This document shows positions 36,190 to 46,902 of a stretch of 64,000 nt of DNA, one piece after another. The number at the start of each line of letters is the position of its first letter. The stretch's first letter is position 1. Source of the DNA: Bryum argenteum (taxonomy: Eukaryota; Streptophyta; Bryopsida; Bryales; Bryaceae). The stretch spans positions 12,149,758 to 12,213,757 of the forward strand of contig CM073323.1 of the NCBI GenBank assembly GCA_037043015.1, written 5' to 3'. The notes under the pieces were generated by a model that was not told the DNA's origin, made no database searches, and saw nothing but the letters and a program-made list of their open reading frames with translations. Both the position numbers and the translations under genes were made by a program.

Positions 36190-38180
36190 GAAGGTACGAC
36201 TTAGCCGAGAATCCAAGCCCAAGTGACCAAATTCTATAAGAGTGGGCACGTGCCTACCCGGCTACCCCTCATGTAACTTACAAATATACAATTATTTAAG
36301 GGGTGTGTATTGTATTCACCCCACATTTAGTAATTGTAAAGTAAATGATGTAAGTTGGAGAGTTACAAAGTGTGGGGACAACTCAATGAAAGCTCGCAAA
36401 TACAAGAGAATATTTTTTATAAGGGTGGGCATGTGCCTACTTCTAATGTAACATACAAACATACAATTATTGAAGGTGGGCTAGGCACGTGCCTACCTCA
36501 TATCAAACATATGAACATATGAACATAAAATTTCATGTAAAAGACGTAACAGAGATGGTACTACTCCACTTAAAATCCAAATCCAAGTGCCTAAACTTTA
36601 TCGAGGTTGGCATGTGCCTACCCATCATGTAACTTACAAATATATAAATATTGAAAGCGGCTTCAATAATTAAAACAGAACTAGTTTTACAGGTAGAAAT
36701 TACAAAATGGATACAATGTGAGTTTTAGCGTTGTACCCATGTCTCTTAATTATCCAACAAGATATGATATGAATGTAATTACCTTGCGGGGGTTTTGTAT
36801 GTTATACAGTCGAATCCAATAACTCAGTGACAAATGAGTGGAACTCACTCGCTATCTCGCAGAAGACAGTCGTCGACCGAGGTCCCATTAAAACTCCAAA
36901 ACTGTCCTTGCTCCAACCATGACAGCACATCAACGTCAATGGAGCTGGCCATTCTTCGAAGGAGGATATGCTCTCGAAATCGGAAGGTGGAGTACTCACT
37001 ATGTCGGAAAGCGTGGCCGAGAAGGTAGGTCGTTTTGAACCACGATCTCATTCGTCGGAGATGTGCATACTGTTCCTGGATAGTTGTGACTGCATTGCCG
37101 CGGCATCTGCACAGTATTTGTAGCGGCAGAAGTGGTGGCCTCCTGAAACCAGGCTTTGGGGTTGGGATCAGCCCTCGTCCGATTCACAGTTGATATCGAC
37201 AACAGGAGATCGTCGGAAACCCCAAAGGTGCTCGCGACGATGACTCGGCCATAGTTCAGAATCTGCAGAGTCATTTCGACGAAGTTCAGCAAGTTTGGCC
37301 TGCCGTAGTAATGAAACACTGCATCTGCACCGAGGGCAGCTTCGAGTTGAGTCTTGAACGCACAGAAGTCGACTTTGCTCCAGGAACTTGATGGCTTCCA
37401 CGTCAAGATGAACTAGGTTTTGCGGTCCTTGCGGTCGCGGACTCCCCTGTACTCCCTCACCTGCCTTTCTTACTGAACTAGCGCCGAAGGCACTTGCTGG
37501 GACGGGTTGATTCGTCGTCGTTTCGAACTTCGATAGGTTGTTAAAGATCCACGAAATCGATCTGGAGTTGCCAGAGCCGGGGCTTCTCTCCCATGGTGTA
37601 ATTTGCCCCCTCCATTTGCCGTGATTTGTCCCCTCAATTTTCAATTCCAAGAATGGCCAGCTACGGTTACGTTTTGGTGCGTTAGGGAACATTGGAGGTA
37701 TCGCGGAATCGCGCATTGAGAGGTCATTGTCCCAAATGGAGATTATGAACCAGCGAATGCAGTAGCGATGGTGTCTCCGCCTGCTGTTTAAGATGCTTGA
37801 ACACTTCTTGCTCGTCCAGATCTCCCCTAATCGGCCTGCCACTGGAGTGCCTCATGCCTTGCAGACTTCAGGCGCTCCTCTTGGAGGAGCTGGTTAATGG
37901 TGGTGGCGGCCTGTTTGCGGAGAAGGTCGGCAAGCATATGACCCGGGAGATATGAAACCGTTTGTATTTGCTTGTATTTGTGCAAGTGACCAAATTTTTT
38001 AACGGTAGGCATGTGCACACCACAATAATTGAATCATTTGCGAATAAATAATGTTCGAGAACGTAAACACTTAGTATAACACTACAACTCAATCCAAAAT
38101 TCCGAATAGAAGTGACCAAGTTTTAGAGGGGTTGGCATGTGCCTACCCCTCATGTAACTTACAAATATACAATTAAGGAA
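36190..38180 (+). repeat. Interrupted repeat with GGCATGTGCCTACC core
   Basis: A unit of about 100 bp (AAGTG.CCAAATTTTATA..GGTTGGCATGTGCCTACC, then ATGTAACTTACAAATATA) occurs near 36215-36310, 36420-36470, 36585-36655 and 38090-38180. A shorter copy lies at 37980-38020, and stray cores near 38710-38790. The core is itself palindromic. A GC-rich island (36790-38010) sits between the copies. Confidence 0.65.
36790..38010 (-). pseudogene. GC-rich decayed coding island, unidentified
   Basis: About 1.2 kb with far higher GC than the surroundings and long overlapping frames on the minus strand (224 residues at 37842-37168, 135 at 37406-36999, 63 at 38018-37827). None of them starts and stops like a complete gene. 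A stretch at ~37350-37220 reads ALGADAVFHYYGRPNLLNFV then LQILNYGRVIVAS, which faintly recalls the nucleotide-binding half of medium-chain reductases, but the key glycines are not conserved. I infer a degraded host gene or captured fragment. The real identity is unknown. Confidence 0.35.
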
Positions 38181-38313
38181 AAGTGACAAATATATTAGGG
38201 CGTGGTATGCATATTACAACAAAAAAAATATAAGAGAAGGTTACAAATATCATAATTTATTTTGATGTTGTTGAAAGCATAATTAAAACTGTCATTTGCA
38301 TTGTGTCATTACG

Positions 38314-38433
38314 GTCAAGTCATTACGGCGGTCACTTTTAATGCCATTTTTTACTAGTGTGATACTTGTGATACAAGTCACTACGGCCGTCACTTTTAGT
38401 GCCATTTTCTACTAGTGTGTTACTTGCGATACG
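38314..38433 (+). repeat. Tandem duplication of about 60 bp
   Basis: Two adjacent copies contain ACGGC.GTCACTTTTA.TGCCA then TTTACTAGTGTG.TACTTG, with a few differences. No coding meaning is apparent. Confidence 0.7.
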
Positions 38434-39039
38434 GCAATGATATTTAGCATTTGAGGGCTCTGCTTGTCGACCTAGTTTTTGAAAGACTTATTTTTCTGAG
38501 ATGGGAAGAATCTTGGATGATTAACCTCCTTCTGGTAATGACATTATGGAGGAGTGTTGTATGGGTTGATCGGCATTTGCTGTTGAAATCGATCCCTGAA
38601 TTCTTGCTTCCTATATGAGCGACACTTCTATGGTGCTGAATACATATATTTCAGAAACATTCTAGAAATTGTACTTAAGTTTCATAGTGTTGAGGCATGT
38701 GTCTTTGAGTGAAGAGTGTGCACATGCCTACCCCTTCTTTTCATTGAAATTGAATTTTGGTGAATAAAGAGGGTGGGCACATGCCTACCGCCCGCTTATT
38801 AAGACTTTTTTACTGTGTATAAGGAGGGTGAACACATCCTATCACGGCATGGGTGCCCGTGTGGAAGATAAAATAGATATCCAAGGTACACAAGTCAAAA
38901 GCCATAAGTGTCAGGCACAACATCCAAAAAACTTACCACTTTGTAGGTCGTTTTTTATAAAAATGTAATTTTCAACGTAAAAAAAAGTGCACATGCCTAT
39001 GAGTACTTTTAACGAAGCAGGTGTTATAGGTGGAGGTAA
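38434..39039. other. Intergenic, nothing recognised
   Basis: AT-rich DNA with two stray cores of the GGCATGTGCC-type repeat (near 38710 and 38780) and no reading frame of note. Confidence 0.4.
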
Positions 39040-39579
39040 AAGTGTGTTATCCAAATCTCAACCGTACAATCTTGTCGTAGACACATTGAACATCATGTGG
39101 GTCAAATTTTGAGTCATGAGGCTTCATAGATTGCGAGATCATAATGTATTAATACTCAAAAATGATCACATAATTTCATCATTTTCACTTTAAAGTGAAA
39201 ATGCTACCATTAGACTTATTGCAATGAAAAAGTCACCAATTAGAATGTTCTTCACCTTCATCTCAGTAGCATCCTTGAACAAAAAAAAACCATGAGAAAA
39301 ATTTCTTTGTGCAAATTATGGCCCTGCAATGGTGAAAACTGCCCTAAATTTTACAAAGGAAAAAATGTCTAAAACTAGGCTGCTGTCACTGAAATGCATG
39401 CCATTAATTCATACTTCATTGTATGGGTCTGAGATTTTCATTACATAAACTAGACTTGATTTGGGACCCAACCCAAGTGATTTCGTCCAAAACGGAGTCC
39501 GGATGAAGAAGTTATGGCTCTCCAAAGTTGGTGTCATCCAAAATGTCGTTTTTCGACATTCGGCCCGCTTAAGGGTTAA
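39040..39579 (+). repeat. TTAA element, internally deleted and 5'-truncated
   Basis: 39040-39385 follows 1840-2170 of the long element, then jumps directly to the part equivalent to ~2535-2737. It ends GCTTAAGGGTTAA at 39579. About 350 bp of the long form are missing at the join, and the left terminal repeat is not found. Confidence 0.7.
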
Positions 39580-40182
39580 GATATGTTGAGTCAAAGTTCC
39601 AATTTTTGCATAACACCATATTTGTTTTAAGAAAATCGACTACTACTCGCCTCAAGATTTTATTTTGGTTATATCATCAAAAGTACTCTCTCTTTATAAA
39701 AATCACATTGGATGTGTTTTCTATCCCATCCAAGATTACCACAATACACAAGAATATTCCTGTGTTATTCAAACTTGGGCTAAAATTTATACGTACTTAT
39801 AGACTATTTTTTCGTATTTGTAAATATACCCATATTCAAAAATTCTAAATACTTCAGAAAGTACCAAAAAAATTGTATGTATGTGAAAGATTCCTGGAAC
39901 AAATACGACAGATTCTCTATACTCCGGCAACCATGTTCCCATCCACATATGAGAATGGCAGGAACTGGGTTCCACTACAAGAAGCCACATGCCCTAGTGT
40001 GAGCCAAGCAGCGCATTCAGCTCTCAAGGCTCCCTTCCCTCTTGACTCGTGTATAGGCCTTTGCATGAACATTTGTTACTTATCATCAATTACTCAACAA
40101 TGCGGCGGTGGATTATTTCATTCCCAATAATGAAATCATTTTAAACCTTGATCTCATATCATCTCTGCAACGTGTAACCTTT

Positions 40183-40400
40183 AACCCCTTGTTGCAAAAC
40201 AATATAAGTCATAAAATTTGACCTTCCTTCAGATTAAGCTCAAAAAATCTCAATCTAAGCAGTATTTAAAAGATTCAACCGTAAGATCTTAAAGTTCACT
40301 TGACATTCTCCTCACATACCAAATTTGAACCGTTCATTCTTCCTCATTTGTGAGATTATAATGGTCAAAGTTGGCTGAGTTTTTCTCCGAAACCGGATCA
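40183..40400. repeat. TTAA MITE, right end lost
   Basis: It starts TTTAACCCCTTGTTGCAAAA and follows the 270-bp MITE at 33837 closely (AACCGTAAGATCTTAAAGTT, TGGTCAAAGTTGGC). It breaks off before the right terminal repeat. Confidence 0.75.
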
Positions 40401-40938
40401 CCGTATTTCACTGCTACAAGCATTTTTCTGGGGTAAGGGAGGGGGATGGGTAAATTTCAATGGAGCATTAGAGAATATTATTACGGAAATGTATTTTCAT
40501 AAATACGTCCAAATTTAACTCTATATTCCTCCTACAATGGGAAACTATGATAAAGCCTAATCATCAAACAATAAAACTAAGCTAACAAAGAAAGAAAAAC
40601 ACAGTATTGAAGAAAACCGCTCATGGCCAAGTGCGGTTTGTGCTTGTTATAACAATTCAAATATAATGATAATGTAAAAAAATATTGGTAGAATGAAATT
40701 TAGTTTGAAGGAATGCATAGCCTTTAAAAAATCTACTTATTTGTGTATATGCTATTTTATAAACGATTTATTATAAACAATTATTCCATTCAACCATACT
40801 CAAATAAATTTATACGATATGAAAATAAGAATATTAAAAAAGTAATTGAAAACATATGAAATAATATATTCATGTAGTAAAAATCATGAAAACCATTCGA
40901 TAAACACGCATGTAAAAACTTGTGCTAATCAAATATAT

Positions 40939-41076
40939 CTATCCAATATGTGCGATACGATCATGTCGCCACGCAGTCATCGTACCCTCAACATCTCGAA
41001 CAATCAATTGCTTTGAATCATCATTTTTGTTTTGTACCATAAGAAGAGCTTCTCCAACAATAACCTTCTCTATAGC
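40939..41076 (-). other. Exon-like open frame inside the 5.56-kb element
   Basis: After a good acceptor (TATTTTACAG) the minus strand reads AIEKVIVGEALLMVQNKNDD, then SKQLIVRDVEGTMTAWRHDR, to a stop at 40939-40941 (45 residues). It could be the last exon of the element's own gene. I do not recognise the family. Confidence 0.35.
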
Positions 41077-41492
41077 CTGTAAAATAAAAATATAAAAAGT
41101 GAAGTTTTATAAAAAGATTTCTATTACTTTAGTCCTAGCAATGGGTTTTTTTACTAAAAAAAATTACAAAAATAGGTAAAAAACCATTTCCATTACCAAT
41201 CGCACAATTACCAACCGGTTCCATTACCAATCGCACTTTATCAATCTTTAGCAGAATTTTTATTGTTCAACACATTCGACACTGCCTGTCACAATGAACC
41301 CTTCGCTAATGAAGAATCTGCAACATAGACAAGAAAGATAATCAGTGAAAAAGGCATCCGCTCCATGAGCGTCCCTCCAATCGCCATCGCTCCAACACGC
41401 TCCTTGTCGAGGAGGTCATGGAAAGCTACGTTCCACAGAAGGTTAAAACGCGAAGACACTTCGAAGAAAGAATATTAAACAACTCATTTCTA

Positions 41493-42028
41493 CTAGCAAT
41501 TTACATGGACACTAAAGCAACTCAGTCTCCAACTGACATGAGCGGATGATACGATGGATCGCGACAACCGCTCTAGCTTAGTTATTGACAAGTCGCCAGT
41601 CAACACGATGGGCAGAAGTGCGAACACCAAATCGATGAAATTGTCCTCAATATCGACAGAGTTGTCGCCCGAGAAACACATACCAAGAGCAAGGTTTGTG
41701 TCGGTGATGGATTTGGAAGGAGTCGGGCGGTTTAAGTCTTTGGGGTTGCCCAAGCCCCATATATCTGTGGCCGCGACGATCGGTATCGACACGCGGGTAT
41801 CAAAAAATGGAACCGGATGTAGGTCAAATGTCGTGCGAGGCATCATAGTCCGGAAGGAGCATTCAAATCCAACGCCTGCGGTGGGAGGCCAACCTTGTCG
41901 CGTTGAGATTCTACCCTATCAATTGTGCTCGTAAAGCCCGGCCCTTCGCTATCTCGAGGGTGATGATCTTTCGTGCGGCATTGGAGACATGTGGGTCTGA
42001 AATCGGCCCATTTCATGTAAAAAAGCAT
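41493..42028 (-). other. GC-rich coding-like block, unidentified
   Basis: The minus frame 41846-41493 encodes 117 residues with a natural-looking composition (DLHPVPFFDTRVSIPIVAAT, then DIWGLGNP). An adjacent minus frame lies at 42028-41843. I cannot match either to a family. Their GC content contrasts with the AT-rich ends of the element, which suggests captured host sequence. A third frame of similar type is at 42427-42660 on the plus strand. Confidence 0.3.
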
Positions 42029-43060
42029 GTCAAAGTGACCACGTGATGTCCTTTTTGTCCGTTGACTTTCCCGCAGAAAACGTTATTGAACGAATACAAA
42101 TTGCTTTCAATGCCAAAAAAAACAGATGTTGCAAAAATGTAACTAATAGCTACTAGGGCTTAAGTTAAGCGGCCACATCACAAGTGGATTATGATCGAAG
42201 AACTAATATTAATTGACTTATACAAGCTCTTATTTGTTAATTTGAATGTAGAGTATTACTGAGAGTAAAAGGATCAATTATTTCTTGTATGATTCTTAGT
42301 GTACACTAGGAAGAATCAAAGATGTTGACATTTGACAGCAATAATAGTATTCTGAATACCCAGAGCAAACCACTAGAGAATCATTATAGAATCTAACAAG
42401 AAGGATTTATATCCCTGCATTGCCAATTGAATTATCGAGTACTCAAAAGAAAATACAAGGAAAGCACTGAAGGACCAATTGCCACTGATAAACCCCAATT
42501 CACCATATCCGCCCATGTGGTGAACTTACAACCATCATTCACCACAAAGGACTCAGTCCAATCACACCGACAACGAGGAAAGAGCTGTCGAGTAGTGTCG
42601 TACGGTAAAAACAAGCACAGAGCATTCCATGTCAAGTGCTTAGAAGAAAACGCTAATTAGTTGGATAATACAAGGAAAGCACTGCACGCTCATAGATCAC
42701 TCGGAACTAACTTGTGCATGATCCTTAAGAATCTCACTTCAGATTGCCTATCCTTCACTCCCATCAATGTATGCATGATCAAATCCTACCGAGGTAATTG
42801 TCCACACGGAGATTAAGCAATTCCTCAGACTTTGTCCTACTCCGTAAAATCCAGGCACAGAAAACGCTCTCCAGTTGATGTGATCTATTAATGACAATGA
42901 CAACACTGTAACTTTTACTCATGCAAGTGGTAGGAAACGAATGACAATGACTCACCGTACCTCCGCCATCCTGAGATTGCCTAACAGATCCACTGCTTTG
43001 TCTCCGCGCGGTGGTGGCAGGAGCGGAGACTGGGTCCGGACGAGGCGAGGCGGACTTGGC

Positions 43061-43177
43061 CCGAGTTGTTGCAGCAGCAGGATTCAGCGACCCGAGTTGT
43101 TGCAGCAGCAGGATTCAGCGACCCGAGTTGTTGCAGCAGCAGGATTCAGCGACCCGAGTTGTTGCAGCAGCAGGATG
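43061..43177 (+). repeat. 31-bp minisatellite, ~3.8 copies
   Basis: The unit CCGAGTTGTTGCAGCAGCAG plus GATTCAGCGAC starts at 43061, 43092, 43123 and 43154 and copies are identical. Because 31 is not a multiple of three, each frame cycles through all three translations. This explains the repeating peptides on both strands, so they are not evidence of a gene. Confidence 0.9.
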
Positions 43178-43799
43178 GGATGTCCGACCGACCATTTCCA
43201 CACTCCCTTGAATTCCGAGAGAGGGAGGAAGAGGAAGAACAAATGTCTCCGCTCGCAGACCTCCCTTCCAAGACAAATAGGTAGGAAAGAAGGAACAAGG
43301 TCTCCGCCCGCATAGCTCTAGGGCGGGGACGAGGGAGGGACGGGTGGCAGTGCTGGTGTGGGTGCGAAGGAGTCGGGGTGATGGCGCTCATGACAGGATC
43401 CGTGTGTTCCGCCGGCGGCGAGTGCAGTCGTCTGGTACTGTAGCAGTTTAAATTTAGAACACATACCACACCCAAGTGCTTCTTGCCGTTCTTCACTCCA
43501 CCGATAACAAGACGCGATATATGACGCGGTTGAGGTAATTGTCAATCTCTACTGCTCCCAGGTTGTTGCCATCGTCCCACACGTAATCGGTCGTACTGCA
43601 ATCAAGCTCCTGTTTGAGTTTAGCTTGAGTGTGCGGCAATTATAACATTGGATCGACATTAAAACAAAATTGAAGCCCTAAGAAACCCTACTGTACTAGG
43701 CTTTAGAATCTTAAATAAACAATCAAATTGATTGAAAGGATTGGTACAAAAGAAAGCTTTGCTTAGTTTGATACATGATTTTGGAGCTCTCTTATTGGT

Positions 43800-43803
<4 letters not shown>

Positions 43804-43870
<67 letters not shown>
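43804..43870 (+). repeat. (TA)n microsatellite
   Basis: About 65 bp of nearly pure alternating AT in the middle of the 5.56-kb element. Confidence 0.95.
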
Positions 43871-43877
<7 letters not shown>

Positions 43878-44227
43878 AAGTCGTGTGCATTTTATAGCAA
43901 GGCATTGAAATGTGAATACTATTTCAAAAATGACCTTGCGTCTATACCATTGACCTTATTGGGACTTAATGTTTACCTTTTCCCACCATTGAGATATAAC
44001 ATTTTGAATGAAGTGTCCATATTTGACAAAACTCCTTGATTTGGGTCCCTAATCAATTTTAGTTCGAGTGATTATTAATGCAATTCAAGAAAGTGTAATT
44101 TTGTGGCATGCATTTTAATGCAAGTGATATTTGATTTAGGATTTTGAAACATGGGGCATGTTATGTCATTTTTATTACTATCGATTTTTCATGAACTTGT
44201 TTTCCATAAGAGTGATCTTATGATGGC

Positions 44228-44335
44228 GCTTTGGGGATGCTATGTCAAGTATCTTCAAGGCACTAGTAACTAGCTAGAAACTAGAAACTAGTGTAGTTAT
44301 GGTGTCTACTCTCGAAAGGGGGAAGTGAAACTGAT
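44228..44335 (+). repeat. SINE fragment
   Basis: It contains TATGTCAAGTATCTTCAAGG, CTAGTAACTAGCTAGAAACT and CTCTCGAAAGGGGGAAGT, the middle part of the SINE at 52227, with a short duplication (AGAAACT twice). It lies inside the 5.56-kb element. Confidence 0.75.
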
Positions 44336-45234
44336 TGTGATTGTTGAGAAGGAGAAGGAAGAGAGAACACAAGGGGGTAGGAACAAAATTGGAAGTGAAA
44401 CTTTTTTGTCTTGCAGCATGAAAATGGTGGTTACAATAACAATAATGCGACGTTGACGACAAGATTTTCAAAGAGATGGTGAGGGCAAAGAAAAGCAGCA
44501 GCTAGAGTTGGACGAGGGCAAACAAATGGTAAGTTTGGGTTTGCTTTCAGAGAAACGACATATGCACATGGATGAATATTGTTTATTGTGGATGAATATT
44601 GATTACTTCGGATGAGTGTGTGGTGTAGATGAAAATATGCAAATTAAAAAACTCCAATTAGAACTTCAAATCTCTACTTGAGGAGAGTTTGTTTTACCTA
44701 TCTTTGAATGTTTGATTCCTAGGACCGCAAATCCCATAAGATTATTCAAATTTTTAAAATGCCATCCCTTTCAAGAGTTTTGAAAATAAAATTTGCTTCC
44801 GAAACCTCTCCCTAATTAAAAAGCATAGTTATTTTTCCATAGAGTTTATGAAGAGGTGTAATATAACTTTGAAGTTGCTCTTGAATATCTATTGTACTCC
44901 AGGCCCGCCAATTGTTTGATATATGAAAGGCCTCAAAACTACCAAATGCTTTTGAAATTGCATTTATCCAATGCAATTTGAATTTGTTTCTTTTTTAGAG
45001 TATGTAATTGTGAGATCAAGTATATAAATCTTACATGAACATTTACATTTAATACTTCTCCATATGAGTTTATAGTATTTAAGATCTAAAAATTTCGAAA
45101 CCTACGAGTTAGGTAGATAGGATTCTTCTTAATAGTACTTTAGTCTTGGAAAATCTAAAATTTTGGCCAGGCATATAGTGCTTTAGTTCAATATTTATTA
45201 ATGTGCGATAATTAATACTCAATGTGAATTTTGA

Positions 45235-45786
45235 GTTGTTTGTACAAGGAAGCAAGGACCTGCTTATATAGCACATGCTACATCTTTGGAGGAATCCACA
45301 TTGGAGTCTTATCCGGAAATTGATCCATTTTACAATGTTAAAGTTGGACATTTTGTTGTTATGAATAGCAGTATCGATGATATGAGGTTGGGCATCCCTT
45401 TTTTTCTAGAAAAAGTAAAGGCTATAAGAAATGTTTCTACGGAATCAAGAAGCATGAAGGTAATATGGTATCGGCCGAAACCAACAATTGTGCAAGATGA
45501 CCCAAGCATGTGGACTCAGAGATATGAAAAATGCCTAAAACGAAGATGGATTCCTCCTTATGAGCCGTCTAATTGGGTGGACTTAGATACATCAATTACC
45601 TCATGGGCACCATCTTCAAAATTCGAGACTTGTATGGTTGAAAAAACCAGTGTGGAAAAAGAGATATCTATTCCAAAAGCAATGACTTTTCATCTCTTGG
45701 AGCACATGGCAAATCAATCTCATACAACTAACGACGAGCAAGTGGACAACAGTGGAGATGCAACAGAAGAAGATGACTTAGAGTAG
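45235..45786 (+). CDS. Hypothetical protein or 3' exon, possibly transposon-encoded
   Basis: The frame is open from just after a stop at 45232 to the stop at 45786. The first ATG is at 45361, too far in to be an obvious start, so this may be a 3' exon (a possible acceptor TTTGTACAAG lies at 45248). The protein begins ...DPFYNVKVGHFVVMNSSIDD, continues IPFFLEKVKAIRN and MKVIWYRPKP, then KRRWIPPYEPSNWVDLDTSI, and ends in an acidic tail EEDDLE. A hydrophobic 'VGHFVV...PFFLEKV...VIWYRP' pattern recalls the small beta-rich domains found at the C-terminus of some plant transposon proteins. That is an inference from pattern only. It lies ~370 bp inside the right end of the 5.56-kb element. Confidence 0.45.
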   Translation, partial: VVCTRKQGPAYIAHATSLEESTLESYPEIDPFYNVKVGHFVVMNSSIDDMRLGIPFFLEKVKAIRNVSTESRSMKVIWYRPKPTIVQDDPSMWTQRYEKCLKRRWIPPYEPSNWVDLDTSITSWAPSSKFETCMVEKTSVEKEISIPKAMTFHLLEHMANQSHTTNDEQVDNSGDATEEDDLE

Positions 45787-46153
45787 TTGCAAATTAGTAT
45801 AGAAGTTTTAGCATTAGAATATATATAGCATATATATTGGTTGATTTCTTCTCTAGTCTTATTAGATATTGAAATTCCATTGTGTATTCCAAGCATATAT
45901 ATACATACATGTTTGTGTATTTATATGTAAATATATAATACATTATATTTTATCATATCTTCTTGATCTAAACATGTATGAAACTATGAGATGTACCTAA
46001 GGTTAGAATTTCAACATTTATTCCGGGTTGCATTGGTTAAAAGTGCAATTTTTGCCAATTTGTTTTTAAGAATCTCTAAATCACCTAAACTCATGAGGGA
46101 GGGAGCAGATGCGGTTTTCAAAGGCCATGAGCGGTTTTCCTCAATACTGTGTT

Positions 46154-46902
46154 GAAAGAAGAAACCCTACTAAATCATAGTAATTTGCTACATTCCAAAG
46201 GTTTCAAAAGTGCAGAGTAGGATGTGGAATAACTTGGATTGATCGGACACAGATCAAAATTGGGTATCACATGAATGATTACTAATCAACACGTTTTCAA
46301 ACTGTAGAGATCTATACCTATCTAGGACCGAAACATTTTTTGTTTTAATAGAACCAACACATCCTTCTCAGAACAGCAAAAACAAAGACACTTGAGAGCA
46401 TACAAAAACTCCAAAGAAGAAGAATAAGCTGAGATGAAGGAAAAGTGGAAATGAAATGTGGGAGGCAGGCCTTCCACCTTTTACAACAAATTCCTTAAGA
46501 AGAATGGTGGTCACTGTATCAGAAAAAAACAACATGTGATCCCGTTGAATGATTGTTATCATTAGTATCATCGTTCCTAATCCTACCTAGTCTATCTATC
46601 TAAAGTGTTGTTATGTACATTGATAATCAATTGATCGCGAATACCTCCTCCTCCTCCTCATCATCATCAATCAGTGATAAAATTCCTACAGTGATAAAAA
46701 TGCCTCATCTTCAACCATCGATCGATTTGATAACGTTATCACCGTTTGAAAATTTTATAAAATCTCAGTCCTCGTGAGCAACGCCGTCTACGAATTTGGA
46801 TTTCGATCGAGGGAAACTCTCGTAAATTCCTCGTGTGCAACGCCGTCTACAACAAACGGTGATGGGGATGGGGGCACAGGGAGATCTGTTTGTTGTTTGG
46901 GC
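46154..46902. other. Intergenic, 3' side of the B-box gene
   Basis: Mostly AT-rich, with CTC/CAT trinucleotide runs near 46650. The phrase GCAACGCCGTCTAC occurs twice (46780-46793 and 46838-46851), as an imperfect direct repeat. The terminator of the minus-strand gene should lie in the right part. Confidence 0.45.

Larger units (their letters stand above)
40598..46153. mobile_element. 5.56-kb DNA transposon with 31-bp inverted ends
   Basis: The left end starts AACACAGTATTGAAGAAAAC and runs to 40628. The right end, 46123-46153, is its complement with one mismatch in 31. Both ends carry inverted GCGGTTT/AAACCGC motifs just inside. The flanks GAAAGAAA (left) and GAAAGAAG (right) could be an 8-bp target duplication, as in hAT elements, but they are purine-rich and so weak evidence. 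The interior contains an exon-like frame (40939-41076, minus), a GC-rich block (~41350-43560), a (TA)n tract, a SINE fragment and an open frame at 45235-45786. No recognised transposase core is seen, so it is non-autonomous, decayed, or uses a protein I do not recognise. Confidence 0.65.

Noticed and set aside
36999-37406. A medium-chain reductase pseudogene
   Set aside because: The likeness is limited to a short GADAVF...GRVIVAS stretch without the expected glycines, so it is kept as unidentified.
42941-43550. Overlapping frames on both strands as a gene
   Set aside because: Much of their length is the 31-bp minisatellite read in different frames, and no splice-consistent model or known domain appears.
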